Assembly: GCA_903850545.1 (NCBI GenBank)
Contig: CAINLW010000059.1
Location: 1 to 39,272 of the forward strand
Length of the DNA: 39,272 bases
Source: an uncultured bacterium
GTDB taxonomy: Bacteria > Patescibacteriota > Minisyncoccia > Phycocordibacterales > GWA1-40-21
Reading direction: 5' to 3'
In this document: positions 15,939 to 23,736 of the stretch, piece by piece
How positions within the stretch are numbered: position 1 is the first letter of the stretch
Layout: each line of letters starts with the position of its first letter
The notes under the pieces: generated by a model
The model's input: the letters and a program-made list of their open reading frames with translations, nothing else
Databases searched by the model: none
Told to the model about the DNA's origin: nothing
Translations under genes and position numbers: made by a program

Positions 15939-16034
15939 TTATTTAATTCCACCAGCTATACCCATAATCAAAAAACTAACACCAATGATTATTGCAAAAG
16001 TAATTAAAAATTTAAAAAAAGTGGAATTAAACAT
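15939..16034 (-). CDS. possible 31-residue membrane peptide
   Basis: The minus-strand frame from ATG at 16034 to TAA at 15939 encodes 31 residues. They start MFNSTFFKF, continue with one long hydrophobic helix (about 8-28) and end GGIK, a charge pattern that fits a single-span small protein. No Shine-Dalgarno sequence is present. A hairpin element ends a few bases before the ATG. No homologue is recognised, so a chance frame is quite possible. Confidence 0.35.
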   Translation of the reverse strand: MFNSTFFKFLITFAIIIGVSFLIMGIAGGIK

Positions 16035-16037
16035 GAT

Positions 16038-16082
16038 TGATTTTTAATGAGCGAAGCGATTATAAAAATCATCACCCCGTCA
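16038..16082 (-). repeat. GGGGTCA-hairpin element, copy 3
   Basis: Arms 16038-16046 and 16063-16071 (TGATTTTTA/TAAAAATCA), minus-strand loop TAATCGCTTCGCTCAT and a distal TGACGGGGTGA block. The rest of 16083-16248 has only AT-rich inverted repeats, such as GTAAGTAT/ATACTTAC, and another GACTGGGGTT motif near 16160. I see no gene in it. Confidence 0.5.
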
Positions 16083-16248
16083 AATTATTAATTAAGTAAG
16101 TATAGATTATACTAATAATACTTACATATTTTGGATAAAACAAAATAACAAACTATGCTTATTTGACTGGGGTTCTCTAAATTATTAATCTGCTCCCATA
16201 ATCGTATAAATACTGTCAAAAATTTTTACAGGTTAATTGTAACATTTT

Positions 16249-17856
16249 TTAAAAATTATAAAACAAGTGTGCAAACGACTTTGCACCATTTATTGGAAAA
16301 TTTATTACATTTAACCAAAAACTAGGAGTTGTTGTAGATTTTATTGATTCTAAAATTGTGGCTGTCTGCGAAACATTTTTAGTGTCTTGAGATTCACCAA
16401 CCCCTCCACTTGGTGTAATATTACTGATTTTGTCTGTTTGTTTATTTACTGACAATTTAATATCGGCAACCACTTTTTTGTCACTTTCTTGTTTTTTTGC
16501 AACAACTGATGATAAACTTTGTGTGTTCTCGATGATTTTACTTTGAACAGTTTTTTGTAAAATTGCGAGTGAAGTGTTTTGTTTTTCAATTTCATCACCA
16601 TCAAAATACGCAATCTCCCTACCCATAGGATTACTCATGGAAATTCTAACTGAGGAAGAACTGTTTCCAACAGGAAGAACAAATCCATACAGCGAAGGAG
16701 CAGTAAAAATATCTTCTTTTGAAATTATAATTTTATTACCAGCACTTATTATTGTGTCTTCTGGAAATACAAAATCTTTTTGCCCATTATTAATTTTCCA
16801 TTTTCCTATATTTATTTCAATATTGTTTTTGTTTGTTATTTCTACATCTCCATTTGCTAAATTTGTTACGGAAACATTTGGAAAATTGACTTTTACAATA
16901 GTTCTAGAAACTGAAATGTAATCCCCACAAACTCCATTTAAAACCACTTGGTATTCTCCAGGATATTTATATGTGTGATTGACAATTTTACCTTCTGCAG
17001 AAAGACCATCACCGTATGACCATTTGAAAGTCGGTGTACATTGAATGTTTTGAGAAAGCTTATATTTTGCATCGAACTCTATTGGAGAGCCCACCAAAGT
17101 CGTTCTTTCGCGTCCAGCACTTGTCTCAAACGCAGTTTTTTCATTATAATCGCTTAAATCTTCTTCGGTTGAATGTGCTGAAACATAAACAATTCTTTTA
17201 ACAACTTTTGTGGTTTGAGTTGTGGTGCTTGTTGTGGTTGATGTTGAGCTCGTCGTACAACTTTGTGTAAGTTCAGGCGACCCACCACTACAACCGTCAG
17301 GAGTTTGAGTTAAAATCGTTCTTTCTTGAGTATCACTTAAACATATTCCCCACTCTGAATATGTGAATGAGGTGCAAATGTTTGAAGATACTGTGCCAAT
17401 ATTTATGATTTGTTCAACACTATCAAAAACTATTCCACTTTTTGATTTCGCCGAAACAGTAATTGTATGCTGTCCATCAGTCAATCCTTTATAATAAAAA
17501 GATCGGCTGGAGTTTCCAGAACTTATATAAACACTGGAGGTTGAAAAACCACCTGATAAAGTTGTAATACTTTTCCATGTATCTTTATTCGAAGAAAATT
17601 CACCGTTTCCTGAGGTAGATAAATTAAGATAAATCGTCTCAGTTGCCTTAGTTGTAGTACTGTCTTGATCTTCAGCTTCGATTTTTATAGGACCAGATAC
17701 TTGTCCAACTTCTAAAGTTTGTGTTTCACTAACAAAAGAAATCTTATAAACACTTGCGTAAACATTATTTACAAATACAAAATTAATAATAAAAATGACA
17801 AAAGAAACTGAGACAAAAAAGAACAAGTGTTTATTTTTTAACATCTTATTGATCAT
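16249..17856 (-). CDS. secreted PKD/lamin-tail surface protein
   Basis: A 535-residue exported protein. An N-terminal hydrophobic segment (about 10-30) ending near VYAS looks like a signal peptide. A Cys-containing thrombospondin-like patch (YSEWGICLSDTQER...GCSGG) lies near 165-195. A PKD-type domain (FKWSYGDG...VNHTYKYPGEYQVVL) lies near 270-320. A lamin-tail-like beta domain (about 325-415, ITNKNNIEINIGKWKI) follows. A disordered Ser/Lys/Thr-rich tail precedes a short hydrophobic end. Such modules mediate surface adhesion or envelope assembly, and the exact role is unknown. A second ATG at 17844 is a plausible alternative start. Two terminators separate it from the next upstream gene. Confidence 0.75.
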   Translation of the reverse strand: MINKMLKNKHLFFFVSVSFVIFIINFVFVNNVYASVYKISFVSETQTLEVGQVSGPIKIEAEDQDSTTTKATETIYLNLSTSGNGEFSSNKDTWKSITTLSGGFSTSSVYISSGNSSRSFYYKGLTDGQHTITVSAKSKSGIVFDSVEQIINIGTVSSNICTSFTYSEWGICLSDTQERTILTQTPDGCSGGSPELTQSCTTSSTSTTTSTTTQTTKVVKRIVYVSAHSTEEDLSDYNEKTAFETSAGRERTTLVGSPIEFDAKYKLSQNIQCTPTFKWSYGDGLSAEGKIVNHTYKYPGEYQVVLNGVCGDYISVSRTIVKVNFPNVSVTNLANGDVEITNKNNIEINIGKWKINNGQKDFVFPEDTIISAGNKIIISKEDIFTAPSLYGFVLPVGNSSSSVRISMSNPMGREIAYFDGDEIEKQNTSLAILQKTVQSKIIENTQSLSSVVAKKQESDKKVVADIKLSVNKQTDKISNITPSGGVGESQDTKNVSQTATILESIKSTTTPSFWLNVINFPINGAKSFAHLFYNF

Positions 17857-17960
17857 ACTAACACTCGCTCCACCACTACCCTAATTTTCTTTTGGCTTTT
17901 ATGTTGATAACTTTTTTTTAAACACTTTAAAGAAGCTTTCTTTCAAAAATAATTCAAAAG

Positions 17961-17992
17961 AAAAGCCCGGTCACTTTTGCGACTGGGCTTTT
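17961..17992. terminator. terminator hairpin
   Basis: A 12-bp stem AAAAGCCCGGTC/GACTGGGCTTTT with one G-T pair and T/A runs. Confidence 0.7.
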
Positions 17993-17999
17993 TCAAAAC

Positions 18000-18025
18000 A
18001 AAAACCACCCTTTCGGGTGGTTTTT
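18000..18025 (-). terminator. terminator after the S-layer-like gene
   Basis: A perfect 11-bp stem with loop tttc (AAAACCACCC/GGGTGGTTTT core). It lies about 50 bp past the stop at 18078 on the minus strand, and together with the hairpin at 17961 forms a tandem terminator. Confidence 0.8.
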
Positions 18026-18077
18026 GTAACCTATTCTTCTATGGCGAATCCCACAGATAGAATCACAAGTGGTTATA

Positions 18078-21000
18078 TTAGTCTGTAACGACTACTGATA
18101 AGTTTACGTTGTATTGAGATGTACTCAAGTTTGCACTACTTGTTATAGCAGTTAGGTCTCCTTCTACATCAACCCATTGGAATGATGTAGCTACGCCCAA
18201 ACCTGTTGTAACCTTGTTAACATCTGTTGTTCCTGAAAGACTTAGTCCATCAGCATAAACATCAAGTGTCTCACCCGTAACATCATATGTTCCTGAGAAC
18301 ACGGCTGTTACTGTTTGACTTGTAATTGCAGAACCCGCTGTTATACCTGTTGCAACAGTAGTACCTGCAGAATTCTTGATATTTACTACAGTTCCTGAAG
18401 CTATTCCAGAACTATTACCAACAACTGCAAAGGTCAAAGGAATTTGTGTAAGTCTTACAAGAGAACCTGTAGAACTTATATTCATTCTTGCAACCAATTT
18501 ATTGTTGATAGCGCCTGTGCCTGGAGTTACTAATGTAACTGTTGGCATACCTGCAACTACGTACATATTGTTTGTAGCATTTGCTGACGTAGGATATGTT
18601 GTTGTTGAAGTATTTCCTGACTTGTACTCAATAGAAACTACTTGAACTCCTACTGGTAGATTTGACTCAACACCTGAATTTGTTGTTGTTCCAACTTTTC
18701 TGTATGAAACTACAACTGGGAATGCTGTACCTGCTAGATTGTTTTGTACTAGGATAGGTGCAGACGTGAAATCAAGAGTTGTTGTTGCATTTGCTTCTGT
18801 AATATCAACTGTCTTTCCACCAAATGTGATAGAAGAGATAGCTGTTGATGTAGAAACTGTCAACTTTACTGAAACTTTCTTTATTTCAACTGGAGCACTT
18901 ACAGCTTTTAATGTAAATGTACCTGCTGCATTTCCTGTAGTATTACCTACAACAAATTTTGTTGCTGGTGAAACTGATGAAAGAGCAATGTTTGCTAGAG
19001 TACCAGAAGTAACAGACATTGTTTGTCCTGTAGCGCTCTGATCTAGATCGATATTGCTGAATTTACCATTTCCAATAACTTGTATTGAAGTAGTTGCTGT
19101 ACCTGATGATATATTGTTTACATCAGCATATACTTTAACTGTTCTTGAAGAATCAGCGGCAATTTCAAAATTACCATTTGGTAATGTGATATTGTTTACT
19201 GATTGTGGATTAACTGGGGTTGAAGCGCCAACACCTGAAATTTCAACTGTTAAGTTTGAAAGATCTGTTGTTGCGATAGTACCACCCAAATTAACTGTAA
19301 TTGATCTAATTATAGCTATTTCTGAAGAATCAGCTTTAACTACGAATGAACCTATCAAGTTCTTTGAAGAACTTGGTAATAGAACGCTGTCTCCATCTGA
19401 AACACTCTTTGTAACTGTCATTCCTGCTCCAACTACTGTCATTTGAGGACCAGTCTTTGCTGATGCTGGAATATTTCTTGTAGCAAATGAATACAAACCT
19501 TGTGTGTTCAATGAAGATGCTGTAAGTGTTCCTGTAACTACTGTATTTACTGCAATGTTTCCAACTAGGTTTTTCATATCAGCTTTCAATTCAAGAGAAA
19601 CTGATGTACCTGCTGGGATTGTGTAATTTACAGTATATGTCTTATCAACACCTAGGTTATCTTGTGTGCTTCCGATTTGCATACCGTTAGCAAACAATGA
19701 AACACTCTTTGTTGTTGTTGAAGTCTTTACTAGGAATGATGATATTTTCATATCTTCACCGTAAGCCTTCATTGTCCATTTACCGATAACAGCTTGTGAT
19801 GATCCAGTAACAATGTTACCAGAAATTAGAGAGGCATCATCTTGGAAGGTAATGTCTCCTTGTGAAACTGTCATTTTAGCTGTTGTAACTGGCTTTCCTG
19901 AAATGTTTGGAGTAACTCCAACATTGTAATTTGAACAGATCAAACCAATATCTGCAGCGTTTTGGATAGAAACTGTAAAGTCTCTAGTTGAACCCTTTAT
20001 AACATCAGCTCTAACTTCAAGATTCTTTGAACCTGTTTCTATTTTATAAGAATAAGCTCCTAGATCAAAAGTCATGTAACCATTTGTATCAATGCCTGCT
20101 GCTGTTGCAACTTGAACTCCACCTACGTAAAGTTTCAAATTTGTTAGTGAATCCATTGGGATTGAACCAACAACTTTAAATGCAGCTCTTGTCAAATAGG
20201 CTGCTTTGTTAGAAACAACCATTGGTGCTGACCAAATTGTGTAATTCAATGTACCTGCTTGAACATTCACAGCCGTAGCTGGAGTTGATGAAGCGGCAGC
20301 TGCAATAGTAACTGCAGCTAATTCACTTGCTGTTGGACTATAAACTGTCATCATTGCGCCACTTACTGGATACAATGCTTGAACTGGAACGTTTGTTAAA
20401 ACGTTAGTTAAAGAAACTCCAACTAACTCGCTACTGGTTAAACCAGAAACTATATCAGCTCTTACTGATATTGTTCTTGATGAACCAGCTGGAACTGTAA
20501 ACAATCCTGTACCAGCATTAAACATTACTTTTCCTGATGAAACTGAAGCTGAATCTGTAAGTCTTACTGCTCCCTCATAAAGATAAACAGCGTTTAATGT
20601 TGAATCTCCTGCAACTCCAATCTTAGACAAAGTTACATTTGTAACAACAGCTGGAACAGCTGATGTATTTTCAAATGTATATTCTGCTAGATTTGCTGCT
20701 GCTTGAGAAGAAAGTAGGGCACCTGCTACAGGTGATGTAGGAGCTAGCGAAACTTTCAAATCTACTCCAGTAACATTTGTACCTGTTGTGGTAGTTGTTG
20801 TTGTAGTAGTTGTTGTAACTGAACCGTTTACTGTTGCTCTTGTTTTAGAACCAAAGTATCCAGCTGCTGGTGTGATTCCTTTTTCCAACTGATATTTTAT
20901 AAGAGCTGCTTTTGTTAAAGAGCCAAAATATCCTGTTGCTGGAGAAATTCCTAGCAAATTTTGTAATGCTGTAACATCAGCACCTTTTGAACCAACTGTA

Positions 21001-21248
21001 AGGTCTGTTGCAAAAGTATAACCTGATGTTGCTGAACCTGTTGTTGTTACTGTTCCTGAAGTTGGTTGTCCATTCAAAGATGCAGTGACGTTAGCAACAG
21101 TTGTTGCATCAGCTCCAAAAGATTGAAGCAATGAAACAATTGCGCTTACTTGAGCAGATGTTAATGCTGCAGCTTGTGCAACGCTTCCACCCACCATTGA
21201 AAGTACCAATGCAAATGATGCAATGATACCAATTAATTTTTTACTCAT
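18078..21248 (-). CDS. large secreted peptidoglycan-binding, S-layer-like protein
   Basis: A 1056-residue exported protein. Residues 1-26 form a signal peptide (positive MSKK, hydrophobic core, AQA cleavage region). A peptidoglycan-binding type 1 domain lies near 82-145, with two GYFG.(L/K)T(K/R)A repeats (TGYFGSLTKAALIKYQ and AGYFGSKTRATV). A Thr-only linker follows, then about 850 residues of repeated beta-rich domains of roughly 100 residues, containing phrases such as AGSSRTISVRADI, TGSKNLEVRADV, ADSSRTVKVYADV and AGTSVSLELKAD. Cysteine is almost absent. This fits an S-layer or major surface protein anchored to the wall. An apparent leader of about 550 nt precedes it, and the region is free of other genes. 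Confidence 0.8.
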   Translation of the reverse strand: MSKKLIGIIASFALVLSMVGGSVAQAAALTSAQVSAIVSLLQSFGADATTVANVTASLNGQPTSGTVTTTGSATSGYTFATDLTVGSKGADVTALQNLLGISPATGYFGSLTKAALIKYQLEKGITPAAGYFGSKTRATVNGSVTTTTTTTTTTTGTNVTGVDLKVSLAPTSPVAGALLSSQAAANLAEYTFENTSAVPAVVTNVTLSKIGVAGDSTLNAVYLYEGAVRLTDSASVSSGKVMFNAGTGLFTVPAGSSRTISVRADIVSGLTSSELVGVSLTNVLTNVPVQALYPVSGAMMTVYSPTASELAAVTIAAAASSTPATAVNVQAGTLNYTIWSAPMVVSNKAAYLTRAAFKVVGSIPMDSLTNLKLYVGGVQVATAAGIDTNGYMTFDLGAYSYKIETGSKNLEVRADVIKGSTRDFTVSIQNAADIGLICSNYNVGVTPNISGKPVTTAKMTVSQGDITFQDDASLISGNIVTGSSQAVIGKWTMKAYGEDMKISSFLVKTSTTTKSVSLFANGMQIGSTQDNLGVDKTYTVNYTIPAGTSVSLELKADMKNLVGNIAVNTVVTGTLTASSLNTQGLYSFATRNIPASAKTGPQMTVVGAGMTVTKSVSDGDSVLLPSSSKNLIGSFVVKADSSEIAIIRSITVNLGGTIATTDLSNLTVEISGVGASTPVNPQSVNNITLPNGNFEIAADSSRTVKVYADVNNISSGTATTSIQVIGNGKFSNIDLDQSATGQTMSVTSGTLANIALSSVSPATKFVVGNTTGNAAGTFTLKAVSAPVEIKKVSVKLTVSTSTAISSITFGGKTVDITEANATTTLDFTSAPILVQNNLAGTAFPVVVSYRKVGTTTNSGVESNLPVGVQVVSIEYKSGNTSTTTYPTSANATNNMYVVAGMPTVTLVTPGTGAINNKLVARMNISSTGSLVRLTQIPLTFAVVGNSSGIASGTVVNIKNSAGTTVATGITAGSAITSQTVTAVFSGTYDVTGETLDVYADGLSLSGTTDVNKVTTGLGVATSFQWVDVEGDLTAITSSANLSTSQYNVNLSVVVTD

Positions 21249-21796
21249 ATCTAATTTGTAATTTTTAAATTAAAAGAAAAAACTTTCCCGAACATTAACT
21301 AATAAATAACTAATAACGTTGGAAAGAATTAACTTTATTTTCTCATCAGTGAACTCTCGCGAGCAAAATAAAAGTTTCGACTAAAAACTATTTATTTAAA
21401 TCTGATGAATATCTCTGTTCTCAAAAATTTTAAAATATTATTTCAAAAAATTTGAGATAACACACGGCCGACATATTGCACGCGTGACTTTCTTCCTACT
21501 ATTTCTTCTTTCCCGTATTCTCAATCACACGATTATCTTGAGCAGATAAAAGTTTTTATTATGAATGAGTTCGACACAAGTTTGAAGAATTAGTTGACAT
21601 AACTAAAACTGACTTTCTGTATTTCCGACATATTCAATTGTCAAAGTTCTCGACCACTGACAAATGGGTTTGAGCAAACCCGAATCAGTATTCTGTATTG
21701 GTGATTAGTTTTTTCAAACTAACCAGATTAGACCGCCTTTCAGCCGTCTAAAATTGCAAGGTTTTAAATCGTTTTTATGCAACTTAATTCACCTTG
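21249..21796 (-). other. long structured 5' leader of the S-layer-like gene
   Basis: From the predicted start near 21796 to the ATG at 21248 there is no credible frame. Hairpins include 21729-21750, 21699-21725, 21666-21681 (GGGTTT/AAACCC, perfect) and a longer one with arms 21331-21341/21365-21376. Long leaders of this kind often stabilise abundant S-layer mRNAs (inference). Confidence 0.5.
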
Positions 21797-21802
21797 TTGT
21801 GT

Positions 21803-21831
21803 ATTATATATCTTGTTTGTAAAACAAGCAA
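21803..21831 (-). promoter_or_regulatory. predicted promoter of the S-layer-like gene
   Basis: The minus strand has TTGCTT (21831-21826), a 17-bp spacer and a perfect TATAAT (21808-21803). It is the best promoter in the upstream region. Confidence 0.55.
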
Positions 21832-21860
21832 AATACATAACTGTGGATAACTCAAAAACA

Positions 21861-21894
21861 GGTTGTAGAAAGTAGCTTCTTAGCTTTTTAGGAA
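21861..21894 (+). repeat. dispersed repeat, copy 1
   Basis: A 25-bp block (21870-21894, AAGTAGCTTCTTAGCTTTTT then AGGAA) recurs inverted at 26503-26527, with weaker similarity extending nine bases further. Here it runs into a perfect 12-bp palindrome with loop AGA. Confidence 0.75.
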
Positions 21895-22005
21895 TAGAAT
21901 TCCTAAAAAGAATAACGATACTAACGACAACTTTCTTTAAGATCCACGAGGAGCTATTGTTGCATATTTGGGGTGAAAAAACAAGCATTGAATATGCAAA
22001 AATAA

Positions 22006-22160
22006 AAACTACGAATAATAACGAAACCCTGCGAAAACCACCAAACGGAATCCGTCTTTGCGAGCGGAGTGTTGAAAAGCGAATACATGGAGCTTTTCAA
22101 AGACGGACTGAGCGAAGGCGAAGGAGTCGGGGTCGGCATAAATTTTCAGCAGAAAATTAT
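22006..22160 (+). other. GC-richer island with large hairpin, no assigned gene
   Basis: In 21897-22345 I see no firm gene. This subregion is richer in G+C than its surroundings. It folds as a hairpin with inner arms 22072-22080/22092-22100 (TTGAAAAGC/GCTTTTCAA) and outer arms 22051-22057/22101-22107. A frame through GVLKSEYMELFKDG and GEGVGVG is open from 22006 to a stop near 22167, but has no convincing start. It ends with a GGGGTCGG block that recalls the elements at 501 and 15770. It may be a decayed gene, a small protein or a structured RNA. Confidence 0.3.
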
Positions 22161-22275
22161 ATGTGATGCAATCCAGGTTAATTAAAGAAATTTTCCGAGG
22201 AAAGACCTCCAAAAGGCAAAAAGAAGGACTCACCTCAAATGAATGAGGAAGAATTACCTCTAAATTAAAGAATTC

Positions 22276-22306
22276 AAAGGACGGCAGGCGAAGCCTGCCG
22301 TCCTTT
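22276..22306. terminator. strong terminator hairpin
   Basis: A perfect 14-bp stem AAAGGACGGCAGGC with loop gaa, downstream of the 22346 gene on the minus strand. Confidence 0.7.
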
Positions 22307-22345
22307 AATCAAATTTTCTACCACCTAACAACTAGTAGCTAAAAG

Positions 22346-23176
22346 CTATTTCATAAAGTATTTTGACCATCTTCTCTCCCCTTCTTTTTTCAAAAGTCCT
22401 TTAGAAACTAAACTTAGAAGCTCCCTCTGTATCGTCTTTTCGCTACAATCATTTATATTCTTGGCAAAATCTTTAATCGTCAAACCGACACCACTTTTCA
22501 ACATTGATAAGATAATCTCTCTTCTACTATCTTTGTCCTTTACAACTTTTTCTGAATTCGTATTTTTTATTAAAGACTTATTTTCATTCGTATTGTCTAG
22601 GACACTGTCCTTTTGTCCTTTATCATTGTCCTTTACTGTATCATCCGCCATTTTATTATTTAAATTTTGTAATCGTGATCCGGACTGAAAAGCTTGCTCA
22701 GGAATATAGTTGTAATCGCCATCAAAAAGATTCGGTTCAAATGCGATTTTAGCTGATGAATAATTTGTAGAAGAAGTAACAAGAAAATCAGCAAGTTTTT
22801 TAAGTTCTAAAGTTATTATTTGATGATTCATTTTTGACATCATTTTCGTATTTTCTGCAATATCAAAAATGATTGATGTTTCACTAATCGCTGACAACAA
22901 ACTTTTCTGATATGCTTCCTCACCCCAAACTCTATCAGACATAGCCAAAACCGTTCCTAACATCTCGTTTGCAAGAGTTCTTGTTCTCTCCTTCATTGGC
23001 TCCTTATCAGACATATGGCTAGTTAGTAAATATATTGCTCTGACTAATCTTTCTGTCTTTTGAAAAACAAAAAGTCCGTAAGAATCACCAGCAAACAAGA
23101 TAGTAATATCCGCCCTAACTACTGGGTTGTTTTGATTTTGTGAGCTAATTAAATTATTTTGGTTATTATTATCCAT
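22346..23176 (-). CDS. hypothetical protein with C-terminal winged-helix domain
   Basis: 276 residues. The N-terminus is Asn/Gln-rich (1-18). Residues 20-150 form a helical domain (ITILFAGDSYGLFVFQKTERLVRAI and helices around EMLGTVLAMSDRVWGEEA, in parts) that resembles four-helix-bundle proteins common in this group. A charged linker follows, and then a DeoR-like winged helix (about 215-276): REIILSMLKSG, IKDFAKNINDCSEKTIQREL, VSKGLLKKEG. It may be a transcriptional regulator. Repeats of ATTTGTCC lie in its promoter region and could be its own binding sites (inference). No family name can be assigned. Confidence 0.6.
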   Translation of the reverse strand: MDNNNQNNLISSQNQNNPVVRADITILFAGDSYGLFVFQKTERLVRAIYLLTSHMSDKEPMKERTRTLANEMLGTVLAMSDRVWGEEAYQKSLLSAISETSIIFDIAENTKMMSKMNHQIITLELKKLADFLVTSSTNYSSAKIAFEPNLFDGDYNYIPEQAFQSGSRLQNLNNKMADDTVKDNDKGQKDSVLDNTNENKSLIKNTNSEKVVKDKDSRREIILSMLKSGVGLTIKDFAKNINDCSEKTIQRELLSLVSKGLLKKEGERRWSKYFMK

Positions 23177-23224
23177 AATCTATGTCTTATACTTGTCTTT
23201 TAATAAAAAGTCTTTTACTTTTTC

Positions 23225-23266
23225 ATTTGTCCATTAAATTTGTCTTAAAGAATTTCACGGACAAAT
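23225..23266. promoter_or_regulatory. possible operator repeats upstream of the winged-helix gene
   Basis: ATTTGTCC (23225-23232) and ATTTGTC (23238-23244) are direct repeats, and GGACAAAT (23259-23266) is their inverted copy. They lie 50-90 bp upstream of the start at 23176. The remaining gap 23267-23586 shows no gene. Confidence 0.3.
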
Positions 23267-23586
23267 TCATAATTTGTACAATGATAATATGTCCGTTATA
23301 AAAAGTAAAGAGGTTTTTGCTACTGGAAAACAAAATTGGTTGAAGTAGCAATAGTAAAAACAGAAAAATACTTTAAGTTTGTCTTTGCATGTGTTGCGGA
23401 GCAATCCAAATTAGTATTAGTTTCGATTTAAATTACTTACTTAAATAATCGCCCTTTCACAGTACCTTGCGTAAACGAAGACTTTCACTTCCTAAAGCTA
23501 GACCAATAAAAAAAATAAGCAAAATAATTGCAAAATTTTATACTGTTTATAATCAAATTATACAAGAAATTTTATTTATTTTTTGT

Positions 23587-23592
23587 TATAAT
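23587..23592 (+). promoter_or_regulatory. -10 box in front of element copy 2 (ftsK)
   Basis: TATAAT preceded by TGT (extended -10), two bases before ACCCG. There is no -35 match. Confidence 0.6.
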
Positions 23593-23594
23593 TA

Positions 23595-23729
23595 ACCCGT
23601 TAAAGTTTTTACTGATGTGTTGAAAATGAGAAGTAAAAAATGCATTTTTTTATAAAAATAGCTAGATAACAAACTTCACTGTCATTTAACATCAACACCC
23701 TATTTTCGTCAGTAAAAATTTTCTCGGGT
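23595..23729 (+). repeat. ACCCG/CGGGT palindromic element, copy 2 (leader of ftsK)
   Basis: Same ends as copy 1. Inner arms are a ACTGA/TCAGT, b GTGTTGA/TCAACAC and c GAAAAT/ATTTTC, again in the order a-b-c-loop-b'-c'-a'. The element ends seven bases before the ftsK ATG. Its loop holds a TGCATT-centred hairpin. Confidence 0.9.
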
Positions 23730-23736
23730 AAACATC

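Noticed and set aside
15736-16047. Plus-strand open frame of 103 codons between rpsS and the surface protein gene
   Set aside because: It crosses the rpsS promoter and two hairpin elements, and its amino acid composition is not protein-like.
21331-21376. CTGATGAG and CGAAAC on the minus strand, as in a hammerhead ribozyme
   Set aside because: The expected stems II and III do not form in any circular order. The two motifs are linked instead by a simple inverted repeat.
21842-21850. Perfect DnaA box TGTGGATAA
   Set aside because: It is isolated, with no cluster of further boxes and no dnaA or dnaN nearby, so it is not evidence of an origin.
21957-22166. Plus-strand frame of 69 codons rich in Arg
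   Set aside because: It runs through the hairpin island in a frame giving RRTERRRRSRGR. It overlaps a more protein-like frame and has no support.
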